Source: Nodosilinea sp. PGN35
GTDB taxonomy: Bacteria > Cyanobacteriota > Cyanobacteriia > Phormidesmidales > Phormidesmidaceae
Length of the DNA: 64,000 nucleotides
Assembly: GCF_029109325.1 (NCBI RefSeq)
Contig: NZ_JAQKQJ010000015.1
Span: forward strand, 1-64,000
Reading direction: 5' to 3'
Shown: piece after piece, positions 40,844-50,516 of the stretch
Layout of the letters: each line of letters begins with the position of its first letter
Position numbering within the stretch: the stretch's first letter is position 1
Translations under genes and position numbers: made by a program
Notes under the pieces: model-generated
What the model was told of the DNA's origin: nothing
Database searches by the model: none
Seen by the model: the letters and a program-made list of their open reading frames with translations, nothing else

Positions 40844-42013
40844 ATGGGATTTTACCTCACCCCCTGGTTACGTTGTCAGCAGGCCCGCTACTGCTACCGG
40901 CAGGCGTTGACTCAGATGCGCAAGGGCAATGTCGATGGGGCACTGGCGGGTTTGTCCCAGGCCCTAGACCACGCCCCCCATCCGGCCAATATTCACGTTG
41001 AGCTGGGTAAAGCCCATTGGCAGATCGGCAACACAGCGGCGGCGCTGGAGCAGTTTACGGCGGCGATCGCCCTTGACCCCGGTAACGTGCGCGCCTACGG
41101 CAATCGCGGCCTGCTCCACTGCCAGCAGGGGCGAGAAGACCTGGCCCTGGCCGACTGGCACCAGGCGCTCCAGCACCGGCCCGGCCATGCTCTGATTCAT
41201 TACAACCGAGGGCTGCTGCACTTTCGACAGCACAACTACGCCGCCGCCCTGGCCGACTTTGATGTCGCCATCGCCACCAATCCCAACCTGGCGGAGGCCT
41301 ACCTGCACCGGGGCCACGTGCACGAGCAGCTGGGGCAGCCCACCGCCGCCGCCCACGACTGGGAACTCGCCCTCTGCAACGATCTCAACCTCGACCAGGC
41401 GCGGCTGAAGCTGCACCACCTGCACCAGATCCATCGCGATCGCGCCCTTTCCCAGCGCCTGCAAGCGGAGCTGGGGCTAAAGGACATTACCGTCGAAGCC
41501 GAGCACCAAGACGATCGCCTGCGCATTCAGGTGTATCGCCCCATGGGGGTCGGCATCAACTACTTCACCCTGCCCGACCAGATTCGCGACCTGCTCATCG
41601 GCTGGCAGATGGACGATGTCTACAGCTTCGACCTCACTGGCCAGGTGCAAGATCAGGCGGTGGTCGAGTGGCGAGGCCACTACAAGCTCTTCCAGGGGCA
41701 GCCCTGCCCCCCGGCCCGGTGGCATCGAGTGCTGCTGACCGCCTTTGTGATTTTTCCGCCCCTGGGGCTGCCGGCTTTGGCCTGTGCCATGAACCTGCGC
41801 CAGGCCTATCAGCGGGGCGACTATCCCAGCGCCCTGCGGGCCTCCCGAGCCATTCAGGGACTGTGCCGTACCGGCGGCATTATTTCCTTCACTCTGGTAA
41901 CGCTGCTGGGGGGCTACTGGGGCTACCAGCGCCTTTACGGCCCGCCCGAAGCCTCGGCGGCCCCGGCTCAACTGGCCCCGGCTACGCCGGTTCCGGCTGA
42001 GGCTGACGACTAG
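40844..42013 (+). CDS. TPR protein with CD225-like membrane tail
   Basis: Residues about 15-190 form at least five TPR units (ALTQMRKGNVDGALAGLSQA, VELGKAHWQIGNTAAALEQF, AYGNRGLLHCQQGREDLALA, HYNRGLLHFRQHNYAAALAD, AYLHRGHVHEQLGQPTAAAH). A middle region (about 215-285) is a separate soluble domain with no recognised family. The C-terminus has two hydrophobic segments with CD225/dispanin-like LACAMNLRQAYQRGDYPSAL between them. It ends in a Pro/Ala tail. The gene overlaps the convergent phosphoribosyltransferase end by about 30 bases. Function unknown; likely a membrane scaffold. Confidence 0.8.
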   Translation: MGFYLTPWLRCQQARYCYRQALTQMRKGNVDGALAGLSQALDHAPHPANIHVELGKAHWQIGNTAAALEQFTAAIALDPGNVRAYGNRGLLHCQQGREDLALADWHQALQHRPGHALIHYNRGLLHFRQHNYAAALADFDVAIATNPNLAEAYLHRGHVHEQLGQPTAAAHDWELALCNDLNLDQARLKLHHLHQIHRDRALSQRLQAELGLKDITVEAEHQDDRLRIQVYRPMGVGINYFTLPDQIRDLLIGWQMDDVYSFDLTGQVQDQAVVEWRGHYKLFQGQPCPPARWHRVLLTAFVIFPPLGLPALACAMNLRQAYQRGDYPSALRASRAIQGLCRTGGIISFTLVTLLGGYWGYQRLYGPPEASAAPAQLAPATPVPAEADD

Positions 42014-42509
42014 CCGCCAGCTCGGCGGGGCTCATGGTTTCGTAGCGCTCAAAGGGCTGGTGAATCCACGGGTTGTCGGGCAGGTAGACCACGTGGTAGT
42101 CAGGTTTGACGATGGATTCAGCTTTGTACCACAGCACCGCTGTCCGCACATCTTCGATATAAAATCCGTACTTGTGGTGCAGCCAGGCCATCGATTTTTT
42201 CAGGCTGTAGCCCGAATCGACTAAGTCATCGACCACCAGCACTTGGCTGCCCAGGCTGGGGGTGGTCATACTCAGGTCGCGGGAAAAGGTAATCGAGCCC
42301 CGGGTGCGGCCGTCGGCCCCGCCGTAGGAGGCGGTGGACAAAATTGCCAGGGGCACATCGAACAGTCGGCAGAGGGTATCGCCAATGCGCAGCCCCCCCT
42401 TGGCCAGGCAGACAATCTGGTTAAATTCCCAGCCCGACTCATAGATTTGCACCGCCAGGGTTTCAATGTCGCGGTGGTAGTCGTCCCAGCTTACGTAGAA
42501 ATCAGCCAT
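41982..42509 (-). CDS. Phosphoribosyltransferase family protein
   Basis: The protein of 175 residues carries the PRPP-binding loop VLVVDDLVDSGYSLKKS (PRTase signature), preceded by QIVCLAKGGLRIGDTLCRLF. It resembles xanthine/hypoxanthine-guanine phosphoribosyltransferases (Gpt/Hpt-like), active in purine salvage; substrate is not certain. The ATG at 42509 has AAGGAGG six bases upstream. A 16-bp tandem duplication in the leader repeats this ribosome-binding site. It is single, convergent with the TPR gene. Confidence 0.88.
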   Translation of the reverse strand: MADFYVSWDDYHRDIETLAVQIYESGWEFNQIVCLAKGGLRIGDTLCRLFDVPLAILSTASYGGADGRTRGSITFSRDLSMTTPSLGSQVLVVDDLVDSGYSLKKSMAWLHHKYGFYIEDVRTAVLWYKAESIVKPDYHVVYLPDNPWIHQPFERYETMSPAELAASRQPQPEPA

Positions 42510-42515
42510 ATCTAT

Positions 42516-42547
42516 CCTCCTTGGCAACAGCCCTCCTTGGCAACAGC
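42516..42547 (-). repeat. Tandem 16-bp duplication of the ribosome-binding site
   Basis: CCTCCTTGGCAACAGC occurs twice head to tail on the plus strand. On the minus strand each copy contributes an AAGGAGG, the proximal one at good distance from the phosphoribosyltransferase ATG. Confidence 0.85.
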
Positions 42548-42775
42548 CCCCGGCACGCCGCCGTGCTCAGCTCGATTTAAGCTCAGGTGTGGAGTTTTGC
42601 CTACGGTCGCGCTACAGTTCCTAAGCTGGACTCGGTGTAGAGCATTCTGCAATGGGGAAATAATACACTGAGGACGCCCTTAGCGTTGTTGTCTCTAGAG
42701 CTGATGCTCCCCGAGCAATTGTCTAAACCGTCGCCGGGCTGTCGAACGAGTGCGGATTCACTAAGCAGGTAACCT

Positions 42776-44185
42776 ATGGCTTCTAACGCGCCTTCCCCCG
42801 CTGCGGCCCCCGCTAAGTTTTCCCTCTGGGGCAAGCTGGCCTTTGGGGCCGGAGACATTGGCCCAGGGATGACCGCCAACCTGCTGGCGTTTTCGTTTTT
42901 GATCTTTTTGACGACGGCGGCGGGGCTGAGCCCGGTGGCGGCGGGTTCGGTGCTGGCGATTGGCCGCATTTGGGATGCCGTCAATGACCCGTTCATTGGC
43001 TACCTGAGCGATAAAACCCGCACCCGCTGGGGCCGCCGCTACCCCTGGATTGTGCTGGGGGCGATTCCCTTTGGGGTGACGTTTTTTCTCACCTGGGTAG
43101 TGCCCGACTGGGGCGACACCGCCCGGTTCTGGTACTACGTGGTGATGTCGCTGCTGTTTCAGGTGTTCTATACGGTGGTAAATTTGCCCTACACCACCCT
43201 CACCGCCGAGCTGACCAAAGACTACGACGAACGCACCGAGCTGACGGCCTTTCGGCTGGGGTCGTCGCTGTTTGGGGCGATCGCCGCCCTGGGCCTGGGC
43301 CTGGTAATCACCCAGGTGATTGCCGACCAGCGCCAGCAGTATTTGGTCTTGGGTGGCATCTGCTCGGTGCTGGCGGTGCTGCCGCTGCTGTGGTGCGTGT
43401 GGGGCACCTACCCCTACGCGGTACAGCGCAACGCTCTCCAGCCCGCCGATACCGACGAAGTGGCGCTGCCCTTTTTGCAGCAGATCAAAGTGGTCTTTGC
43501 CAACCGGGCCTTTATGTTTGTTGTCGGCATCTACCTGTTTGCCTGGCTGGCCCTGCAGATGACCGCCAGCATCATCCCCTTCTACGCCACCTTCTGGATG
43601 GGGCTTGACTCGTACTTTTTGGCGGCGCTGCTGGTGCAGGGCACCGCCATTTTAATGATGGTGGTGGTCAACTACCTCAGCCGCCGCCTGGGCAAGCAGG
43701 AGGTGTTTTACATCGGCATCGGCATCTGGATCATCGCTCAAATTGCCCTGTTTTTTGTGCAGCCGGGGCAGGTGGCGGCCCTCTATCTGCTGTGCATTGT
43801 GATTAGCTTTGGGGTGGCCACCGCCTACGTGGTGCCCTGGGCCATGCTGCCCGACGTGATCGAGCTCGACGAGATCCAGACCGGCCAGCGGCGGGAGGGC
43901 ATTTTCTACGCCTTTATGACCCTGCTGCAAAAGGTGGGCCTGGCCCTGGGACTGTTTTTGGTCAGCCTGGCGCTGCAATTTTCGGGGTTTGTCAGCGAGG
44001 CCACCCAGCAGTCTGACTCGGCCCTGCTGGCGATTCGCATTTTTATTGGCCCGGTGCCCATGGTGCTGCTGGCCCTGGCGATTTTGCTGGCCCGGTTTTA
44101 CCCAATTACCCGCGAAATGCACGAGCAAATGCTGCTGCAGCTGGCCGAGCGCGATCGCTCTGGCGATCGCGATGATGTCAGCTGA
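42776..44185 (+). CDS. GPH-family (MFS) sugar:cation symporter
   Basis: The 469-residue membrane protein has 12 hydrophobic helices and the MFS_2/GPH signature: a start LWGKLAFGAGDIGPGMTANL, then AIGRIWDAVNDPFIGYLSDK, TRTRWGRRYPWIVLGAIPFG and YEELNAELTKDYDERTELT-like (TTLTAELTKDYDERTELTAF). The family imports glycosides, pentosides or hexuronides with H+ or Na+. The substrate cannot be told. It has a short N-terminal Ala/Pro extension. It stands alone; downstream is a 560-base gap before the SDR gene. Confidence 0.88.
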   Translation: MASNAPSPAAAPAKFSLWGKLAFGAGDIGPGMTANLLAFSFLIFLTTAAGLSPVAAGSVLAIGRIWDAVNDPFIGYLSDKTRTRWGRRYPWIVLGAIPFGVTFFLTWVVPDWGDTARFWYYVVMSLLFQVFYTVVNLPYTTLTAELTKDYDERTELTAFRLGSSLFGAIAALGLGLVITQVIADQRQQYLVLGGICSVLAVLPLLWCVWGTYPYAVQRNALQPADTDEVALPFLQQIKVVFANRAFMFVVGIYLFAWLALQMTASIIPFYATFWMGLDSYFLAALLVQGTAILMMVVVNYLSRRLGKQEVFYIGIGIWIIAQIALFFVQPGQVAALYLLCIVISFGVATAYVVPWAMLPDVIELDEIQTGQRREGIFYAFMTLLQKVGLALGLFLVSLALQFSGFVSEATQQSDSALLAIRIFIGPVPMVLLALAILLARFYPITREMHEQMLLQLAERDRSGDRDDVS

Positions 44186-44748
44186 AAGGCTGTGGAGGCT
44201 TGACCAACAGCGCCGCCAAGCCAGAGGCTTGACGGTGTTTGGCCCGGCCAACTGGGGACTGGTTATCACCTTTGACCGATGAGAATTGTGCTCAAAAGGC
44301 AAATCATGGGGGCTAGGTTCATAGAGTAGATGCCTCTGACTACGCCCACAGCCGGTTCAGCAGCCCCGTCGGCCTGCTGGCGGCCGTTGGCTGCGGCATC
44401 ACTGCCAGGCAGTACCTCGCGGCGTAAGTTTTCCGCCGTGGTCGCGCCACCTGGAGGCAGCATCTGTGTCGCTTACTGCCCTGGGCTCTGACCCTTTAAA
44501 CCCCGACTCGGCTGAGACCGTCTAGCTGAGTCAACCGCCGCCCAGCCGCTGGACTGAACCGCAACTTCACCCAACGCAAGGCACCCACACCATCCACCAT
44601 TGTCCCCAGCTGTGAAATTGGGCACGGCTGGATCAGTCGCTACGGTAGTCGCTACGGTATCGGAATTTACCCCGAAGTTGGGGTAACAGGCTTCCCTGAA
44701 GATGACGCTCAACTGCAAAAACACCGCAAAAACTACAGAGATTTTTCT
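44186..44748. other. Gene-free stretch between transporter and SDR genes
   Basis: No convincing gene in about 560 bases. A 12-base direct repeat GTCGCTACGGTA occurs twice in tandem near 44634-44661, and ACCCC/GGGGT forms a short hairpin near 44668-44685. Short open frames on the minus strand lack family features. It may contain an old, unrecognisable gene remnant. Confidence 0.5.
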
Positions 44749-45693
44749 ATGGAGCTCAAACCGCTTGATCAGCAGATCGTCGTCGTCGTGGGAGCATCGA
44801 GCGGCATCGGTCGCGATGCTGCCCAATCGCTAGCGCAGCGGGGCGCTAAGGTGGTGGCGGCGGCGCGCAACGCCAACGGCCTGGCCTCGCTGCTGGGGGA
44901 GATTCGGCAGGGGGGCGGAGAGGCGATCGCCGTCACCGCCGATGTAGCGGAATTTGAGCAGGTGGGCGCGATCGCCGAGGCCGCGATCGCCAGCTTTGGC
45001 CGCATCGACACCTGGGTACAGTGCGCCGCCGCCGGCATGCTCGCGCCCTTCGACGCTATCACCATCGAGGAATTTCGCCGGGTCGTAGACGTTACCCTCA
45101 TGGGGCAGGTCTACGGGGCAAAGGTGGCCCTGCCCTACCTGAAACAGACGGGGCGGGGCTCATTCATCGCCATTTCGTCTATGGAAGGGCGGCGGGCACT
45201 GCCCCTGCAAAGCGCTTACTCAACCGCTAAGCACGGGCTAGAGGGCTTCCTCGAAGCCCTCCGGGTCGAGCTAGAGCACGAGGGCCACGCGATCAATGTC
45301 ACCAGCATTAAGCCAGCGGTGATCAACACCCCCTTTTACAACCACATGCGCACCAAAATTGGCTTTAAGCCCACGGGCATTCCCCCCTACTACGAGCCCC
45401 GGCTGGTCACCGAGGCCATTCTCTACGCCGCCGAACACCCGACTCGAGACTACATCGTGGGCGATGTGGGCCGACTGCTGGACTGGTTCCAGCGACTTTC
45501 GCCAGGGTTAGTAGACTTTGCGCTGGCCCAGATTGGCTTTCAGGGTCAGCGCACCGACGACATTAAAACGTCCCACGCCCCCGATGGGCTGTTTGAACCC
45601 ATGGCGGGCTATGAGCAGGTCGAGGGAGATTTTAAGCATCTCACCGTACCGAGCGTGTCCGACTGGCTAGCCAAGATGATGTCAAAGCCGTGA
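44749..45693 (+). CDS. Short-chain dehydrogenase/reductase
   Basis: The NAD(P) Rossmann motif is VVVVGASSGIGRDAAQSLAQ, and the catalytic triad is visible as Ser in FIAISSMEG and YxxxK in SAYSTAKHGLEGF; CAAAGM occupies the NNAG position. The C-terminal 100 residues extend beyond the minimal SDR and include a DIVGDVGRLLDW-like (DYIVGDVGRLLDWFQRL) segment. Residues with R after the glycine motif (AARNANGL) favour NADP. Substrate is unknown. It is convergent with cupB, separated by about 50 bases. Confidence 0.88.
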   Translation: MELKPLDQQIVVVVGASSGIGRDAAQSLAQRGAKVVAAARNANGLASLLGEIRQGGGEAIAVTADVAEFEQVGAIAEAAIASFGRIDTWVQCAAAGMLAPFDAITIEEFRRVVDVTLMGQVYGAKVALPYLKQTGRGSFIAISSMEGRRALPLQSAYSTAKHGLEGFLEALRVELEHEGHAINVTSIKPAVINTPFYNHMRTKIGFKPTGIPPYYEPRLVTEAILYAAEHPTRDYIVGDVGRLLDWFQRLSPGLVDFALAQIGFQGQRTDDIKTSHAPDGLFEPMAGYEQVEGDFKHLTVPSVSDWLAKMMSKP

Positions 45694-45745
45694 GCGCGCC
45701 GGGCAGCCAATACTGAAGTTCGCGGCCAAACAGACAAGCCGCACT

Positions 45746-46882
45746 CTACAGCTGCACCACATCTAACCGCGAGGTGGCTAGGCGATCCATCCACCCGGCG
45801 AGAAAGGCGTGGTTGGTGGCTCGCTCGCGGGGGTCTTGGGTATCGGCGGGGTGGGGCAGCAGCCCCTGCAGCGAGGCGCTGGTGACGCAAAACATCGACT
45901 TTTGAAAGCTCTGGCAGATCTTAACCCGCACATCGTCCAGCCCCCGCCCGCTGGATTGGTAGAACGCCGTCAGGTAGTCGGGCAGGTAGTGGCGCATATC
46001 CTGCATCAGCAGGGTGGGGGGAATGCCCGCCCCGCCAACCGGCAGAGGGTCGGCGTAGAGGGCACCGTAGTCAAAGCGGCCCTGGTCAACGGAGATTTGG
46101 TTCGCCTGAGCGTTGTAGGAGACTGTCCCCAAAAACGGCGTGCCGCGAAAGAACACCGCCTCCACGTAGGGCACCGCCACATCCATTAGAAACGTCAGCC
46201 CGGCGGACTTGGGCAGCAACTCGTAGCTGGTGCCGTCAATCTCAACTGCGTAGGCAATGGGGTTTGCTGCCGCCGCCACCAGCCCCGCTTTGATAAAGGC
46301 CACCACCTCCGGAATAGTCTGTACCCGGACACCGTCGTAGGCGTCGGACAGATCGATAAACAGGTCGCTCATCACCCGCCAGAACTGGCCCAGGGCGCTG
46401 TAGTAGGCCAGCTGCCGCACCTGCTCCGGCAAAAAATCGGGAAATAGACTGTCCAACACCCGAATGGGTAGGTTGGTTTTGATCTTGGCAGCAACGGCAG
46501 CCTGGCAGTGCCGCAAGAAGTCGTCGCTGTCGAGGTACTCGTCCATTTTGCCGCCGCCGTGCCAGAGCATGGTTTTCATGCAGTATTCGGCGTACTCAAA
46601 GTTGATGCGATCGTGCCACCAGTGGCGCAGCAGCTGGGGCAGCGTCACCCTGCCGTTGAAATATTTGAAGAAGGGAAACAGCACCAGGAACTGGTGATCG
46701 GCGATGTAGATCAGGTTTTTGGAGTAGGCGTCAAGCACTACCCCGTAGCTCTTGAGAATGCCCACCACTTCGAGCACGTTGGTTTCGGAATCGGGCAGCA
46801 GCGCCTCAGCCCCCAGCAGCTTTTGAATAAAGGGCTCTAGGGGGTGGGGGTTAGATTTGGCCAGAGGTAAGGTTTTGGTCAT
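45746..46882 (-). CDS. cupB: CO2 hydration protein CupB/ChpX of NDH-1
   Basis: This subunit of the specialised NDH-1 complex is thought to hydrate CO2 to bicarbonate as electrons flow. The 378-residue protein shows the family's NVLEVVGILKSYGVVLDAYS, YIADHQFLVLFPFFKYFNG, LLRHWWHDRINFEYAEYCMK and TMLWHGGGKMDEYLDSDDF. Length about 380 fits CupB rather than the longer CupA. Its ATG overlaps the ndhD stop (ATGA), and the three genes ndhF-ndhD-cupB form one unit, matching the constitutive NDH-1(4) complex. His and Cys residues could bind zinc. Confidence 0.92.
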   Translation of the reverse strand: MTKTLPLAKSNPHPLEPFIQKLLGAEALLPDSETNVLEVVGILKSYGVVLDAYSKNLIYIADHQFLVLFPFFKYFNGRVTLPQLLRHWWHDRINFEYAEYCMKTMLWHGGGKMDEYLDSDDFLRHCQAAVAAKIKTNLPIRVLDSLFPDFLPEQVRQLAYYSALGQFWRVMSDLFIDLSDAYDGVRVQTIPEVVAFIKAGLVAAAANPIAYAVEIDGTSYELLPKSAGLTFLMDVAVPYVEAVFFRGTPFLGTVSYNAQANQISVDQGRFDYGALYADPLPVGGAGIPPTLLMQDMRHYLPDYLTAFYQSSGRGLDDVRVKICQSFQKSMFCVTSASLQGLLPHPADTQDPRERATNHAFLAGWMDRLATSRLDVVQL

Positions 46883-48501
46883 GGCAGGGAAATCTCAGCG
46901 CTGGGGGCGGCAACAGGAAAAACAGGAGTTGGCAGGGCTAGGGATGGGCTAACCAACCGAGTATCGGCCACAGCAGGCAGGGCCGTGGGAACGAACCGAG
47001 TTCTAGCCTGTACAAATCCCTGGTAGGGCTGGTGCAATGCCAGGGTAGTGTGCTCGCTCCAGCGAGCCAGCCAGTTGGGCTGTAGGCCGAAGGCGATAAT
47101 CAGCACGGCTAGACCGAGAGCGGGGGCGCGATCGCGCCAGGTCACCGAGGGCAATTCAATGTCGAGCTGAGGCGCAGCAGTGGGCGGGGCGATCGCCAGC
47201 CGCCCAAAGAAGGCCCGGTTGACCAGCAGCAAAAAGTACACCGCCGTCAGACCTGACCCCACCATGCACAGCAGCGTCTGCACCGGAAAGATCAAAAAGC
47301 TGCCCCGAAACACCAGAAATTCAGAAATAAACCCCACCATACCGGGGATACCGGCGCTGGCCATCACCCCCAGGATCATCATCGACCCCACAAAGGGCAG
47401 ACCCCGTTCGGGGTTGAGCAGGCCGCGCAGCACCGTCAAATCGCGGGTGCCGGTGGTCTTGTACACCACCCCCACCAGCAAAAACAGCAGGGCCGAGATC
47501 AGCCCGTGGCTAATCATCTGAAACACCGTCGCCACAATGCTCACGGGCGTCGAGGCCGCCGCCGCCAGCAGCACGTAGCCCATGTGGCCAATGGAGCTGT
47601 AGGCCACCATTTTTTTCATGTCGGTTTGGGCGATCGCCGCCAGCGATCCGTAGAGCACGCTGATCACCGCCCAGGTCGCCATCCAGGGGGCCAGCGCCAT
47701 CCAGGCATCGGGCAGCAGACCCAGGCCAAAGCGCACCACGCCGTAGGTGCCCAGCTTCAGCAGCACCCCCGCAAGCAGCACCGACACTGGCGTAGACGCC
47801 TCCACGTGGGCGTCGGGCAGCCAGGTGTGGAAGGGAAACAGCGGCACCTTGATGCCAAAGCCTACCAGCAGTGCCACCAGCAGGGTACTCTGCTGGGCCA
47901 GGGGCAGGGCCGCCGCCAGGCCGCTGTCGTAGTCAAAGCTGGTGTTGCCCGACAGCCAGACCAGCCCCAAAAACGCTCCTAAAATCAGCACCCCCGACAG
48001 GGCGGTGTAGATCAAAAACTTGGTGGCCGCGTAGCCCCGCCGCGACCCACCCCAGATGGCAATCAGCAGGTACAGCGGAATCAGCTCTAACTCGTAAAAG
48101 ATAAAAAACAGCAGCAGGTTGGCCGCCAAAAAGGCCCCGGCCACGGCGCTGTTGATCACCAGCAGCAGCACATAGTAAAGCCGAGTGCGGTGCAGCGTGG
48201 GAGCACTGATGTAGATCGCCACCAGGCTCAGCAAACTATTCACCACCAGCAGCGGCAGCGACAGTCCGTCGAGGCCAAGACGGTAGCTCAGCCCCAGGGG
48301 TTCTACCCAGGGCAGCAGTTCTTCAAACTGAAAACCCGGCGTGGCCAAATCAAAGCGCGTCGCCAGTAGAGCGACCAAGACCAGGGTGAGGGCTAAACTC
48401 AGGCCGCTGACCAGCTTAGCGGTCTGCGCCTCTAGCTTACCGGGCCACAGAATCAGCACCAGGGCCGCCACCAGCGGAATTAAAATCAGTGCACTCAGCA
48501 T
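46879..48501 (-). CDS. ndhD4: NDH-1 subunit NdhD (NdhD4 type)
   Basis: A proton-pumping antiporter-like subunit with about 14 membrane helices. Recognisable pieces are LGLSYRLGLDGLSLPLLVVN, FFIFYELELIPLYLLIAIWG, GIKVPLFPFHTWLPDAHVEA, VLLAGVLLKLGTYGVVRFGL and QTDMKKMVAYSSIGHMGYVL. The conserved Glu in YELELIP and Lys in GIKVPLF are in place. Assignment to NdhD4 rests on being between ndhF and cupB. The ATG at 48501 is preferred; a TTG lies two codons upstream. The C-terminus ends in a Pro/Ala-rich tail. Confidence 0.93.
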   Translation of the reverse strand: MLSALILIPLVAALVLILWPGKLEAQTAKLVSGLSLALTLVLVALLATRFDLATPGFQFEELLPWVEPLGLSYRLGLDGLSLPLLVVNSLLSLVAIYISAPTLHRTRLYYVLLLVINSAVAGAFLAANLLLFFIFYELELIPLYLLIAIWGGSRRGYAATKFLIYTALSGVLILGAFLGLVWLSGNTSFDYDSGLAAALPLAQQSTLLVALLVGFGIKVPLFPFHTWLPDAHVEASTPVSVLLAGVLLKLGTYGVVRFGLGLLPDAWMALAPWMATWAVISVLYGSLAAIAQTDMKKMVAYSSIGHMGYVLLAAAASTPVSIVATVFQMISHGLISALLFLLVGVVYKTTGTRDLTVLRGLLNPERGLPFVGSMMILGVMASAGIPGMVGFISEFLVFRGSFLIFPVQTLLCMVGSGLTAVYFLLLVNRAFFGRLAIAPPTAAPQLDIELPSVTWRDRAPALGLAVLIIAFGLQPNWLARWSEHTTLALHQPYQGFVQARTRFVPTALPAVADTRLVSPSLALPTPVFPVAAPSAEISLP

Positions 48502-48510
48502 CGCCAACCG

Positions 48511-50346
48511 TTACCAAAGCGTCCAGGTCATGAAAATTCCGAGTAGCCCCACCCCAGCAACAATGGTCAGCAGGTAGAGCTGCGACTGGCCCGAAGCGCT
48601 GTACTTCAGCCCCTCACCGCCAAACAGCGAGGCCAGACCGACCCCATTCACCAGGCCATCGACCACGTACTGGTCAAACCAGTTGCTAAACCGGGCCAGG
48701 ATCGCCACCGCCGCCACCACGGTTTTGTCGTAGAGGCGCTCGGTATAGAAGTCGTAGGCCAGCAGGTCTTGGGCAATGCGCAGGGGGCGGTTGAGCGATC
48801 GCGCCAGCGACTTGGACAGGGGCACCGTCGCGCCCACCGCGACCCCCGCCCAGCCCGAAGCCAAAATCAGGGCCACCACCGGCAGATTGAGATACTCCCA
48901 GGGGGGCAGCAGCGCCAGCTTGCCCATGATCAGCGGCAGCAGCAGCGTGATCACCGAGAGGGTCACCATCGGCACCGCCATGGGCCAGGGCACCTCTGGG
49001 GCGCGGCGGGTTTTAGGCTGCGCCGCCCCCAAAAACGCCAGGCGAAACACCCGCGTCAGGTTGATTGCGGTCAGAGCATTCACCGCAATAAAGACCCCCG
49101 CCAGCAGCGGGTAGTCACCGCTGAGAAAGTCGGCCCCCATCCGCAGGCCCCAAAAACAGCCCAGGGGAAACACGCCCACCAAACCCAGGGCTCCGGCGAC
49201 GTAGGCCAGGGTGGTGGCCGGCATTTTTCGGCCCAAGCCGCCCAACTCCGTGAGGTTTTGGCAGTTGGTGGTGGTGATAATCGCCCCCACCGCCATAAAA
49301 ATAAGCGCCTTCGCCACGGCGTGGGTGAGCAGCAGGGTGAACGCTACCCCAGGCCATTCGGTACCCACCGCAATAAACACCAGCCCCAGGTAGGCGCTGG
49401 TCGAGTAGGAAAACGTACGTTTGAGGTCAACCTGAGCCAGGGCGACGAGCGACGCGCCCACCGCAGTGACAGTACCCACGGCCACCAGGGTGGTCAGGGC
49501 CACAGGCGACAGCACCACAATCGGCTGCAGGCGAATCAGCACGTAGGCACCGCAGGTAACCACCACCGAATTTCGCAGAATAGAGGCCGGGTTGGGCCCT
49601 TCCATCGCCTCGTCGAGCCACAGGTGCAGCGGAAACTGGGCGCACTTACCAATCGGCCCAGCAATCAACGACAGTCCCAGCAGCGTGGCCAGTGCCGGCG
49701 ACAGCCCCTCCACCTTGACCCATTCGTACAGGTCGTTGAAGTTGAGGCTGCCCGCCAGCGACGCCAGCGACACCACCCCCATCAGCAGCAGCACATCGCC
49801 AATGCGCTTAGTCAAAAAAGCATCGCGGGCAGCGGTGACCACCAGGGGTTGGGCATACCAAAAGCCCACCAGCAGATAGGTTGACAGCGTCAGCATCTCC
49901 AGCAGCGAGTAGGAGACAAACAGCGACCCGCTCAACACCAGGCCGCTCATGGCCGCCTCAAAGAATCCCATCAACCCGTAAAAACGAGCCAGGGCCCAGT
50001 CTTTCTCCATATAGCCGAGGGCAAATACCTGGGCCAGGAGGCTGAGCCCCGCAATTAGCTCCAGCACCCCTAGGTTGAGCACCGAGATGTCAAAGGCCAG
50101 GGTGAGGTGCACGTCGGCAAAGTCAAACCAGGAGAACAAAAGCTCCTGGGAGCCCTGGTTCCAGATGCCGCGAAAGGCCATCAGCCCGTGGACAAACGCG
50201 ACCAGGGTCATGGCAATGTTGAGGTAGGCCGCCGGCCGAGGGCCGGTGCGGCGAATCAATCCGGTAGACCAGGGCAGCGCCAGCAGCGCCCCGATCAGGC
50301 CGTACATCGGCAGCAGCCAGCTAGTTTCGACAAAAAATTGGGTCAT
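48511..50346 (-). CDS. ndhF4: NDH-1 subunit NdhF (NdhF4 type)
   Basis: The largest proton-pumping subunit of the CO2-uptake NDH-1 complex. Its start MTQFFVETSWLLPMYGLIGA with the following LPWSTGLIRRTGPRPAAY is typical of NdhF3/F4. Further motifs include FFEAAMSGLVLSGSLFVSYS, KRIGDVLLLMGVVSLASLAG, AQFPLHLWLDEAMEGPNPAS and SYSTSAYLGLVFIAVGTEWP. It lacks the long C-terminal extension of NdhF1. The ATG at 50346 fits the family; earlier in-frame starts exist. It is the first gene of the ndhF4-ndhD4-cupB operon and diverges from ccmK2 across 854 bases. Confidence 0.93.
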   Translation of the reverse strand: MTQFFVETSWLLPMYGLIGALLALPWSTGLIRRTGPRPAAYLNIAMTLVAFVHGLMAFRGIWNQGSQELLFSWFDFADVHLTLAFDISVLNLGVLELIAGLSLLAQVFALGYMEKDWALARFYGLMGFFEAAMSGLVLSGSLFVSYSLLEMLTLSTYLLVGFWYAQPLVVTAARDAFLTKRIGDVLLLMGVVSLASLAGSLNFNDLYEWVKVEGLSPALATLLGLSLIAGPIGKCAQFPLHLWLDEAMEGPNPASILRNSVVVTCGAYVLIRLQPIVVLSPVALTTLVAVGTVTAVGASLVALAQVDLKRTFSYSTSAYLGLVFIAVGTEWPGVAFTLLLTHAVAKALIFMAVGAIITTTNCQNLTELGGLGRKMPATTLAYVAGALGLVGVFPLGCFWGLRMGADFLSGDYPLLAGVFIAVNALTAINLTRVFRLAFLGAAQPKTRRAPEVPWPMAVPMVTLSVITLLLPLIMGKLALLPPWEYLNLPVVALILASGWAGVAVGATVPLSKSLARSLNRPLRIAQDLLAYDFYTERLYDKTVVAAVAILARFSNWFDQYVVDGLVNGVGLASLFGGEGLKYSASGQSQLYLLTIVAGVGLLGIFMTWTLW

Positions 50347-50516
50347 CCCGATGTTCTCTGACAACACCTCAACGCTCATCCCCAACGACGTTTTTTGGCC
50401 AGCCTACTAAAGGCTAGTTATAAGCTGCTCTCCCCGGTGGTTCTGGAGTGGCCCTGGCACCGCTGCCCCGCCCACGGCCCTGAGCGTGCCAGCCAGGCCG
50501 CTAAAAACCGTGGAAC

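Noticed and set aside
44266..44463. Short minus-strand frame in the gap before the SDR gene
   Set aside because: No motif, no ribosome-binding site, and composition suggests chance.
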